From WHSV01 sp050694055 (GTDB lineage: Bacteria > Actinomycetota > CADDZG01 > WHSQ01): DNA of 36,280 bases. The stretch covers positions 1-36,280 of the forward strand of contig JBOGWX010000152.1 in NCBI GenBank assembly GCA_050694055.1, in the 5' to 3' direction. Within the stretch, counting starts at the first letter, position 1. Every line of letters begins with the position of its first letter. Under the pieces are notes generated by a model that had not been told where the DNA came from, ran no database searches, and was given only the letters and a program-made list of their open reading frames with translations. Both the position numbers and the translations under genes were made by a program. This document shows, piece after piece, positions 7,812 to 14,596 of the stretch.

Positions 7812-8750
7812 ATGTGGATGAGGCGACTGCGGCGCGAGCTCGACGAGCTGAATCAGGCCTGTGAGCGCGCCGCCAGCGAGGAGGAGGAGGCGAGCTTCGA
7901 GCTCACTCGCTCGGCGCGCGCCTTCTCGCGCCGCGCCCGTGAGGTGACCGACGACAAGCTGGCCTTCTCGGCGACGCTCATGCGGGCCGGCGAGGTGAGC
8001 GCCGCCAATCGCATGATCGAGGACCTCGAGCTGGACGTGCGCACCGAAGAGGCCGCTCTGACCGAGCAGGTCAACGAGGTCAAGGTGGCGGCGGCAACGA
8101 GACGAGCCACGATGACCCGCCTGCGGCTGGCGCGCACCCTCGCCGCAGCGATGCTGTCGGCCGGATTACTGAGCCTTTCGGCAGCCGGGATGGCCGTAGC
8201 CTCCTTCGTCGCAGACCTCAACGACTCCGGCGCGGGAACCGCTCGGCCATCGTCGTCGGGGGTCGCGTCGGGAACTGTGGACAGTGGCTTCGCAGCCCAC
8301 GAGGTCAGAAGCATCCGGCTTCCCGACGGGACGAGGTTGAAGCTCAGTCGTGACCAGTTCCGCGCGCTCAAGGCCTTGACGGCGGACCCGGATCTCAACC
8401 GGCGCGAGCTTGAGCGGCTGCTGATCGAGCTCGTCGGGCCGGCGGCGGCGGGTGAGCTGGTGGAGGCGCTGACGGGAGTGTCCTTGGGGGCGTCGCAGGC
8501 GTCCGGGGCCATCGGTGGCCACCTGGGTGCGCCGTCGCAGGAGCTCGACTCCAAGGCGGGCGCGGTGGAGTCCAAGACCAAGGACATCGACTCCGAGCCC
8601 AAGAGCGACGGCGCGAAGCCCGCCTCGGACTCCTCCAAGCCCGACAAGAAGCCGGCGGACCCGGATGACAAGCCGGATGACGACGACCTGGTAGATACCC
8701 CACTCGGCGGTACGAAGCCGGACTCGGTGCTGTCGGGGAAGAACGGCTGA
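7812..8750 (+). CDS. Unknown membrane protein: coiled coil, one TM helix, charged tail
   Basis: Not recognised as a named family. The 312 residues divide clearly. Residues 1-100 are a charged, heptad-rich helix, probably coiled coil and cytoplasmic. Residues 107-133 form one hydrophobic helix (LARTLAAAMLSAGLLSLSAAG and onward). A Ser/Gly linker leads to a compact segment at about 165-225 (DGTRLKLSRDQFRAL, NRRELERLLIELVG). The last 85 residues are low-complexity Asp/Lys/Ser/Pro, with repeated DSK, SKPDKKP and DDKPDDDD blocks. With the N-terminus inside, the tail would be extracytoplasmic, where it could reach into the wall. ATG 7812 is chosen (7818 and TTG 7806 are also possible); no strong ribosome-binding site is seen. 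It is divergent from pccB and ends six bases from the purM stop codon. Confidence 0.7.
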   Translation: MWMRRLRRELDELNQACERAASEEEEASFELTRSARAFSRRAREVTDDKLAFSATLMRAGEVSAANRMIEDLELDVRTEEAALTEQVNEVKVAAATRRATMTRLRLARTLAAAMLSAGLLSLSAAGMAVASFVADLNDSGAGTARPSSSGVASGTVDSGFAAHEVRSIRLPDGTRLKLSRDQFRALKALTADPDLNRRELERLLIELVGPAAAGELVEALTGVSLGASQASGAIGGHLGAPSQELDSKAGAVESKTKDIDSEPKSDGAKPASDSSKPDKKPADPDDKPDDDDLVDTPLGGTKPDSVLSGKNG

Positions 8751-8756
8751 GTCGCT

Positions 8757-9827
8757 CTAGCCGGGGGCCAGGTCGAGCCCGTGTTGTGCGAGCCGCACCA
8801 CGCGTGGTTCGTCGATGACGGTCCCTATGCGCTGCGCCGCGTAGCCCGACGACTCGATCGAGGCGAGCGCTCCCTCTAACTGGGACTCGGGCGTGATGAC
8901 GACCAGGCCCACCCCCATGTTGAAGACCGCGAACATCTCGGCGAGATCCAGGCCCCCCCGCTCTTGGATCATTCCGAAGATCGGGTGCGGCTCCGGGAGT
9001 GCGTCGAGCTCGTAGCCGACCTCCGCCTCCAAGCGCACGAGGTTTGCGAAGCCGTCTCCCGTTATGTGCGACAGTCCACGCGTTTCGATGCCTGCATTCC
9101 ACAGTTTCGTGATCGCCCTCACGTAGATGGTTGTCGGTTCCAGAAGCTCTTCGCCGAGCGAGCGTCCTAGCTCCTCGACGTGCGCGTCCAGCGACATTCC
9201 GGCGTGCGCGAGGAGCACGCGACGCGCGAGGGTGTAGCCGTTCGAGTGCAAACCCGACGAAGCAAGGCCGATGATGGCATCGCCGGGCTCGATGGAACCT
9301 CCGAGAATCAGTTCGTTCGGATGCAGCGTGCCCACGCAGGTTCCGACAAGGTCGAAGGCGCTGGAATCGCCCGGCGTCCGGCCGTCCGAGCCGACGATCT
9401 CCGGGAGCTGCGCCACCTCGCCGCCCGGGATCGCAATCCCCGCTTCCTTGGCGGCCGCTGCGAGACCACCGAGCAGTTCGTCCGTGCGGCGAGCCTCGAG
9501 CGTGTTGACGCCGAGATAATCGACCATCGCAAGAGGACGAGCGCCGACGCACAGGAGGTCGTTGACGTTCATCGCGACGCAGTCGAAGGCGATCGTGTCG
9601 TAGCGGTCGAGCGCGGAAGCCACGATGGTCTTGGAACCGACGCCGTCGGTGCACATCGCGAGGGCGAGCTCCGGGGTCAGCTTGATGACGCTGGCGTAGT
9701 GACCGAACTCCGTGAGCACCTCGCCGGTGGTGGGAAAGGAGAAGGTGGGCCTGAGGTGGCGCTCGACGGCGGACAGGGCTGCGGCCTGGCTCTTGACGCC
9801 GGCACCTTCGTAGCTGGAGGTCTCCAC
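8757..9827 (-). CDS. purM: Phosphoribosylformylglycinamidine cyclo-ligase (AIR synthase)
   Basis: Purine biosynthesis: ATP-dependent ring closure of FGAM to AIR. At 356 residues it has the normal length. The N-terminal SYEGAGV motif, the nucleotide-binding CTDGVGSKT, DCVAMNVNDLLCVGARPLAMVDY, IPGGEVAQLPE and the C-terminal HITGDGFANL and FNMGVGLVVI are all typical of PurM. The start is a GTG with no Shine-Dalgarno; TATCCT lies exactly six bases upstream, suggesting a leaderless transcript. No other pur gene is nearby. An MFS transporter gene follows in the opposite sense of the sequence (upstream of purM on the same strand), separated by 29 bases, so co-transcription is possible but purM seems to have its own promoter. 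Confidence 0.95.
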   Translation of the reverse strand: METSSYEGAGVKSQAAALSAVERHLRPTFSFPTTGEVLTEFGHYASVIKLTPELALAMCTDGVGSKTIVASALDRYDTIAFDCVAMNVNDLLCVGARPLAMVDYLGVNTLEARRTDELLGGLAAAAKEAGIAIPGGEVAQLPEIVGSDGRTPGDSSAFDLVGTCVGTLHPNELILGGSIEPGDAIIGLASSGLHSNGYTLARRVLLAHAGMSLDAHVEELGRSLGEELLEPTTIYVRAITKLWNAGIETRGLSHITGDGFANLVRLEAEVGYELDALPEPHPIFGMIQERGGLDLAEMFAVFNMGVGLVVITPESQLEGALASIESSGYAAQRIGTVIDEPRVVRLAQHGLDLAPG

Positions 9828-9833
9828 CGAGTG

Positions 9834-9839
9834 AGGATA
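9834..9839 (-). promoter_or_regulatory. Candidate -10 box (TATCCT) of purM
   Basis: Minus-strand TATCCT followed by six bases (CACTCG) and the GTG start codon. It lies in the 29-base gap after the MFS gene stop. The spacing would put +1 at or next to the start codon. The -35 region has only a weak TCGACT. Confidence 0.5.
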
Positions 9840-9856
9840 AAGGGTGGGTGGCCGGC

Positions 9857-11137
9857 TCAGTCGACTATGCGCTCCGGCTCCACGGTCTCTATCCGCTCCC
9901 GCTCGGCCCGGTAGTTGGGCAGCGTCACCGCCCAGGCGAGGAGGAGCGCGGCGGGCAGCGCGCCGGCTATGAAGGCAAGGGAGAAGCCGCCGAGCTCGGC
10001 CAAGAAGCCCACCGTGGTGGGCGCCAGCAAATACCCGAGGTCTCCGGCCATCTGGTTGACTCCCACGGCTGCGCCGGAGCCACCCTTGTGCTGCGCGCCC
10101 TGGCCTCTGATGGAGTCCGCGAGCAAGCCGCCCGCGGCCGTGCTACCCGCCGCGACGCCCGCTCCGGCGGCGATCATCAGGGGAAAGTAGGCCCACGCGA
10201 GCGCCTCGATCTGACCGAGCAAAGCGACGGCGACGGCGGTTACCACGAGCGACGGCACCAAGACGGCCTTGCGACCGAGACGGTCGGCGGCGCTGCCGGC
10301 GACGAACAGAATGAGGACCTCGCCGATCGACAGCAGCGTGACCGCAAGTCCGATGAAGAACTGGCTGAACGAAAGCTCCTCCGCCGCGAACACCGGGCCT
10401 ATGGTGTGCGCCGGTCCCGCCAGCACCCACCATCCGACGAAGGTCGCCGCCAGCGCCAGCACGTAGCGAGGGTCTCGCAGCAGTGGTGCGGCGGCACGGA
10501 GTGACTCCCGCGGGGTAGTTCGTTCGGCGGACTCGTCGACCCTTTGGCCCGCCATCACGAAGAAGGTGATGACCGTGGCAATCAGCAGCCCGGTCCCGTA
10601 GACGTGAAAGGTCGCCTCGGCTCCGAAGTACCTGGCCACGATCCCGCCGAGAAGGGGTCCTACGCTGATTCCCACGAGGAACGAGGAGCGGAACTGCCCC
10701 GTGGCGCGGCCCATGGCGGCAGGCTCGATCGTTCGGATGATGCGGTTCATGAGCCCTGCGATGAACAGCGCGGAGCCCGCTCCACCGAAGCCGCGCGCGG
10801 CCACGAGCTGAGGGAACGAGGCCGCCAGCCCCGAAGCGTAGGAGGACAGCGAGACGATTAGCAGCCCTGCCATGACGCTGAAACGGTCTCCGAAGCGATC
10901 GACTACCAGGCCCCCGACCAGCCCGAAGAGAAAGCGCGTCAGTCCGAATACGAAGAAGACCAGCCCGACGGCCGCGAGGCTGACGTCGAAGCTGCGTGCG
11001 AAGTTCGGCAGCACCGGGACGATCAACCCGTAGCCGAGAGCAACGGTGACCGAGATCGCGAGCAGCTTGCGAAACGCGGGGTTGCTTAACGGGGAGGGAA
11101 CCGCCTGCGCGGCGGCCGGGTCATCGGAGTGCTGCAC
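9857..11137 (-). CDS. MFS transporter
   Basis: A 426-residue integral membrane protein with about twelve hydrophobic helices. The loop after helix 2 has the MFS signature in the form GGLVVDRFGDRF, and the central half repeats it as AGSAADRLGRKAV. The first helix begins near residue 27 (LLAISVTVALGYGLIVPVLP), which resembles drug or metabolite efflux families (DHA-type). The substrate cannot be told from the sequence. The start is GTG 11137 with GAGAGGACCGA before it. It lies between mce and purM on the same strand, 29 bases from each, so it may be part of a loose transcription unit with mce. Confidence 0.85.
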   Translation of the reverse strand: MQHSDDPAAAQAVPSPLSNPAFRKLLAISVTVALGYGLIVPVLPNFARSFDVSLAAVGLVFFVFGLTRFLFGLVGGLVVDRFGDRFSVMAGLLIVSLSSYASGLAASFPQLVAARGFGGAGSALFIAGLMNRIIRTIEPAAMGRATGQFRSSFLVGISVGPLLGGIVARYFGAEATFHVYGTGLLIATVITFFVMAGQRVDESAERTTPRESLRAAAPLLRDPRYVLALAATFVGWWVLAGPAHTIGPVFAAEELSFSQFFIGLAVTLLSIGEVLILFVAGSAADRLGRKAVLVPSLVVTAVAVALLGQIEALAWAYFPLMIAAGAGVAAGSTAAGGLLADSIRGQGAQHKGGSGAAVGVNQMAGDLGYLLAPTTVGFLAELGGFSLAFIAGALPAALLLAWAVTLPNYRAERERIETVEPERIVD

Positions 11138-11166
11138 TCGGTCCTCTCGTCGGCGCGTCTGTGTCG

Positions 11167-11568
11167 CTAGGGACGTTGGATGAGTTCGACGAGGAGCCCA
11201 TGGTTCGATCTGGGATGCACGAATGCGACCATGTGGCCCCTTCCTCCCAACCGCGGCTCGTCGTCGATCATTTCCACGCCGTTAGCTCGCAGTGAGTCAA
11301 TGGTTGCCGCCAGATCGTCGACCTCGTACGCGATGTGGTGCAGGCCCTCCCCGCGTCGCTCGAGGAACTTGCCCACGGTCGTTTCCGGCCCGGTCGACCC
11401 CAGCAACTGCAGGTGGGAGTCGCCCAGCGCCAGCATCGCCTCCTCGACTCCCTGGTCCTCGACTCGCGCGCGCGCCGAGACCTCGAGTCCCCAGACGCCG
11501 GCGTAATGAGCTACCGCCGCGTCGAGATCGGATACGGCCAGAGCCACGTGTTCGATCTTGTTGAGCAT
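11167..11568 (-). CDS. mce: Methylmalonyl-CoA epimerase
   Basis: A 133-residue vicinal-oxygen-chelate protein that interconverts (S)- and (R)-methylmalonyl-CoA; homologues also act on ethylmalonyl-CoA. Metal-ligand positions of the family are recognisable: His7 in KIEHVALAV, Gln54 in SHLQLLG, His77/78 in GLHHIAYEV and Glu128 in GLLVELIQ. HPRSNHG near 118 is also typical. It links the carboxylase encoded at 6038 to a B12-dependent mutase that is not in this window. There is no Shine-Dalgarno; TAGGAT six bases before the ATG suggests leaderless transcription starting just after the MpaB-like gene stop. The MFS gene follows 29 bases downstream. Confidence 0.93.
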   Translation of the reverse strand: MLNKIEHVALAVSDLDAAVAHYAGVWGLEVSARARVEDQGVEEAMLALGDSHLQLLGSTGPETTVGKFLERRGEGLHHIAYEVDDLAATIDSLRANGVEMIDDEPRLGGRGHMVAFVHPRSNHGLLVELIQRP

Positions 11569-11574
11569 CGCCGC

Positions 11575-11580
11575 ATCCTA
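11575..11580 (-). promoter_or_regulatory. Candidate -10 box (TAGGAT) of mce
   Basis: Minus-strand TAGGAT, then GCGGCG, then the ATG of mce. It falls in the 17-base gap after the upstream gene's stop codon, so any -35 would lie inside that coding region. The six-base distance matches the purM and DMT-protein genes in this window. Confidence 0.45.
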
Positions 11581-11585
11581 CGCGG

Positions 11586-12452
11586 CTACGAGGCCAGCCG
11601 TTCGGCGCGCGCCAGAGCCTCGCGCACCGGAGGTGGCGGGGGCCAGAGGGACTTGAGTGCTTTGAGAAGCGCCGCGGTAGAGGTCCTCACCAACGACCCG
11701 GCCGGCGCGAACCACGGGATCCCGTAGAGGGCGCGGACCTCGTCGGGAAGGATCGCTACCGCCGCGGCGGCCGGGATCGTCCACAGTGGGCGCAGCGGCA
11801 GCGGCATGGGCGGGCTCAGTACGTAGCGCATCCCCTCGAGCGCCGCGGGGGTCAGCGCGAGACCCTCATAGCCCGTCACGTAGTCGTGCACCTCGGAGTA
11901 GGAGCGGGGCACGTCGGGCGCGCTCAGCCCGACCAGCTCGGCGTGCCCGACCATCTCCCTGACGTAGCAGTCCGCGTCGGCGAACGACAGCGATCCTCCG
12001 TAGGCGCGATAGCCGGCGATCATGGAGTGGACCTCGACGTTGTGCACCCACAGCAGCAGATCGGGATCGTCGGCACGGTAGCTGCGCCCCGTGACCGGGT
12101 CTACGCCGCTGATGCGCCGGTGAATGGCGCGCAGCCTGCTCGCCGCCTCGCGGGCGCGGCGCGTGTCGCCGAAGGTCGTGATGGTGAGGTACTCAGACGT
12201 GCGCATCAGCCGGCCCCAGGGATCGTCTCTGTAATTGCTGTGCTGCGAGACCGCCGCCATGGCGACGGGATGCAGAGCCTGGACGAGCAGCCCGCGCAGT
12301 CCTCCCAGCAGGGATGCCGGATCGGAATGGATGCGCCAGACCATGCTGCCGGGCCCGAAAAGCCCGAGGTCCTCCATGGGCGCGCTCTTGTCCGGCTCGT
12401 TACGCTGAGGCCATCGTCGCTGGTATTCGGGGCGGGGCACGTCGAGCCTCAT
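11586..12452 (-). CDS. MpaB-like oxygenase family protein (DUF2236)
   Basis: A 288-residue protein with the DUF2236/MpaB pattern: FGPGSMVWRIHSDPA, the conserved QALHPVAMAAVSQHSNY, then RTSEYLTITTFGDT and WVHNVEVHSMIAGYRAY. Characterised members (latex-clearing protein, mycophenolic-acid MpaB) are haem-dependent oxygenases, with ligands drawn from the conserved His residues. Actinobacteria carry many members of unknown substrate. There is no signal peptide. The second of two in-frame ATGs (12452) is preferred, since GGGGGAAG lies about nine bases before it but touches the first ATG (12461). It is followed by mce after 17 bases. No partner redox protein is adjacent. Confidence 0.82.
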   Translation of the reverse strand: MRLDVPRPEYQRRWPQRNEPDKSAPMEDLGLFGPGSMVWRIHSDPASLLGGLRGLLVQALHPVAMAAVSQHSNYRDDPWGRLMRTSEYLTITTFGDTRRAREAASRLRAIHRRISGVDPVTGRSYRADDPDLLLWVHNVEVHSMIAGYRAYGGSLSFADADCYVREMVGHAELVGLSAPDVPRSYSEVHDYVTGYEGLALTPAALEGMRYVLSPPMPLPLRPLWTIPAAAAVAILPDEVRALYGIPWFAPAGSLVRTSTAALLKALKSLWPPPPPVREALARAERLAS

Positions 12453-12479
12453 GCGCTCCATCTTCCCCCGCCCCGGGAA

Positions 12480-13241
12480 CTACCCGGCTCTTCCCTCGGT
12501 AAAGCGCTTCGCTCCGCCGGCGGTCTCGCCGCTGCTTATCGCCTCCATTCCTCCGGCAAATTCCTCCGCGAGCGCAGCGTCGAGGGCCTTGCCCCACTGC
12601 TGGAGCGAGGACCGGCGGTCGGCCCGGAGACTGCGCTGGGGGAACGAGGCGACGCGCAGGGCGAGCAGCTCCGCCTCGGCGAGCGCCTCGCCCGGAGCGA
12701 CGAGGCGGTTGACCAGCCCCCAGCCGAGCGCCTCTTCGGCGGTCACCGCCCGGCCGGTGAGGATCAGGTCGAGGGCCCGGCGCTGCCCGACCGTCCGGGT
12801 GAGCCGGATCGTGCCGCCATCGACCAGCGGGACCCCCCAGCGCCGGTTGAAGACCCCGAAGGTCGCGTCGGCGGCGGCCACGCAGAGGTCGCACCACAGC
12901 ACCAACTCGAGACCTCCCGCGACGGCGTGACCCTCGACCGCGGCGATGAGGGGCTTCGACAGGCTCAGACGGGTGGGCCCCATCGGCCCGTCGCCCTCGG
13001 GATCGAGGCGGTTTGCTCGCTCGGGGTCGCCGGACGCGAGCGCCTTGAGATCGGCGCCCGCACAGAACGTCCCTCCCGCTCCCGTCAGTATCGCCACGCG
13101 GAGTTCGGCATCCGCCTCGAAGTCCTTGAAGACGTCTGCCAGCGCGGCGGCCGTGGGCCGGTCGACCGCGTTGCGGACCTCGGGACGATCGATGGTGACC
13201 ATCAGCAACGGTGGACGACGTTCGGTTCGGACGGCGCTCAT
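12480..13241 (-). CDS. Crotonase/enoyl-CoA hydratase family protein
   Basis: A 253-residue crotonase. The oxyanion-hole signatures are present: AGGTFCAGADLKAL near 55-70 and EGHAVAGGLELVLWCDL near 95-112. The canonical hydratase PE(I/V)xLG segment is replaced by FNRRWGVPLVDGGT, so the first catalytic Glu of classical hydratases is missing while an Asp lies in the loop. This points to a non-canonical subgroup whose reaction is unclear: hydration, isomerisation or CoA-ester hydrolysis. ATG 13241 is chosen because AGAGGAG is correctly spaced; the frame runs open to 13280. The gene is divergent from the thiolase gene and reads towards the MpaB-like gene. Confidence 0.85.
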   Translation of the reverse strand: MSAVRTERRPPLLMVTIDRPEVRNAVDRPTAAALADVFKDFEADAELRVAILTGAGGTFCAGADLKALASGDPERANRLDPEGDGPMGPTRLSLSKPLIAAVEGHAVAGGLELVLWCDLCVAAADATFGVFNRRWGVPLVDGGTIRLTRTVGQRRALDLILTGRAVTAEEALGWGLVNRLVAPGEALAEAELLALRVASFPQRSLRADRRSSLQQWGKALDAALAEEFAGGMEAISSGETAGGAKRFTEGRAG

Positions 13242-13261
13242 CGGGACTCCTCTCGACCGCG

Positions 13262-13278
13262 GGCCGGCGGCGCCGGCC
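13262..13278. other. GC-rich inverted repeat in the crotonase gene leader
   Basis: GGCCGGC-GGC-GCCGGCC: seven-base perfect arms with a three-base loop, 20 bases upstream of the crotonase start codon on the minus strand. In RNA it would form a very stable hairpin just before the ribosome-binding site. It could also be a DNA-binding palindrome between the divergent genes. Confidence 0.5.
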
Positions 13279-13314
13279 ACCGACTAAACTAAGACCAGGC
13301 TCGAAAATCATTCC

Positions 13315-13320
13315 TACGAT
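13315..13320 (+). promoter_or_regulatory. Possible -10 box (TACGAT) of the thiolase gene
   Basis: TACGAT lies 55 bases before the thiolase ATG and would give a leader of roughly 49 bases containing the AAGGAG site. The 134-base divergent region is AT-richer here (13282-13320) than its surroundings. No good -35 element is seen, so this is tentative. Confidence 0.25.
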
Positions 13321-13375
13321 CCCATCGAGCGTGCGGCCGTAAGGCGGCCCGCCTGCTCTCGAAAGGAGCGCCACC

Positions 13376-14572
13376 ATGGCTCACTCGGTCATCGTCTCGG
13401 CCGCCCGCACGGCGATTGGAAAGTTCGGCGGAGCGGTTTCCGGCGTGCCGGCAACCGATCTCGGAGCAACCGCGATCGCCGGTGCGCTCGAGCGCGCCGG
13501 CATCTCCGGCGAGCAGATCGACTACGTGATCATGGGTCAGGTGTTGCAGGCGGGTACCGGGCAGATCACGGCGCGTCAGGCGGCCGTCAAGGCGGGGGTG
13601 CCGAAGAGCGTTCCGGCGATAACGATCAACAAGGTCTGCCTCTCGGGTCTCAACGCGATCGCGCTCGCCGATCAGCTCATCCGCGCCGGTGAGGTCGGTG
13701 CCGTGATCGCAGGCGGTATGGAGTCGATGGACCAGGCCCCCTATCTACTCCCCAAGGCGCGCACCGGCTACCGGATGGGCGACGGCAAGCTGGTCGACTC
13801 GATGATTCACGACGGGTTGTGGGACGCCTTCAATCACAAGCACATGGGGGACCAGTCCGACGACGTCAACAGCGAGTTCTCGATCGGTCGGGTCGAGCAG
13901 GACGAGTGGGCCGCCCGCAGCCACGAGCGCGCCGCCCGGGCGATCGCCGACGGCAAGTTCGCCGAAGAGATCGTTCCGGTCGAAGTACCCCAGCGTAAAG
14001 GTGAGTCGATCACCTTCGATACCGACGAGGGTGTGCGAGCGGGTACCACGGCGGAGGGACTCGGCAACTTGCGGCCCGCCTTCCAACCCGAGGGCACGAT
14101 CACCGCGGGCAATGCGTCGCAGGTGTCTAACGGTGGCGCTGCGGTGATCGTGATGAGCGCCGAGCGCGCCGAAGAGCTCGGCCTGACGCCGCTGGCCGAG
14201 ATCGTCGCGCACGGGATGTCGGCAGACGAGCCGCCCTATTTGCACACGGTTCCCGCGCTGGCCATTCAGAGCGCGCTCAAGAAGGCGGGGTTGTCGGTCA
14301 ACGATCTCGATCTGCTCGAGATCAACGAGGCCTTTGCCGCGGTTGCGCTGCACTCGACGAGGATGCTGTTCAACGGCTCGTCCGAGGGCGAGGCCAAGGT
14401 CAACGTCAACGGCGGCGCCGTGGCGCTGGGTCACCCGATCGGATGCACCGGGGCGCGCCTTGCCGTCTCGCTCATCCACGAGCTGAAGCGCCGTGGTGGC
14501 GGGACGGGAGTGGCCGCGCTGTGCGGCGGCGGGGGCCAGGGCGACGCGCTGATCTTCAAGGTCAACGCCTGA
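13376..14572 (+). CDS. Acetyl-CoA C-acetyltransferase (thiolase II)
   Basis: A 398-residue biosynthetic-type thiolase that condenses two acetyl-CoA to acetoacetyl-CoA, or cleaves it. The acyl-accepting Cys88 is in INKVCLSGLNAI. The catalytic His (about 353) is in GGAVALGHPIGCTGAR and the second Cys (about 383) in AALCGGGGQGDAL; NEAFAAVAL is also present. The start is set by AAGGAG eight bases before ATG 13376. It is convergent with ccr, with only 24 bases between the stops. Acetoacetyl-CoA formation is the entry to the ethylmalonyl-CoA route that Ccr serves, so the pairing is meaningful even though they are on opposite strands. The acetoacetyl-CoA reductase expected between them is not in the window. 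Confidence 0.93.
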   Translation: MAHSVIVSAARTAIGKFGGAVSGVPATDLGATAIAGALERAGISGEQIDYVIMGQVLQAGTGQITARQAAVKAGVPKSVPAITINKVCLSGLNAIALADQLIRAGEVGAVIAGGMESMDQAPYLLPKARTGYRMGDGKLVDSMIHDGLWDAFNHKHMGDQSDDVNSEFSIGRVEQDEWAARSHERAARAIADGKFAEEIVPVEVPQRKGESITFDTDEGVRAGTTAEGLGNLRPAFQPEGTITAGNASQVSNGGAAVIVMSAERAEELGLTPLAEIVAHGMSADEPPYLHTVPALAIQSALKKAGLSVNDLDLLEINEAFAAVALHSTRMLFNGSSEGEAKVNVNGGAVALGHPIGCTGARLAVSLIHELKRRGGGTGVAALCGGGGQGDALIFKVNA

Positions 14573-14596
14573 TCCCGCGACTGGAGGAAGACGCAG

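Noticed and set aside
8395..9654. 419-codon same-strand frame overlapping purM
   Set aside because: Arg-rich composition without motifs; purM in the alternative frame is complete.
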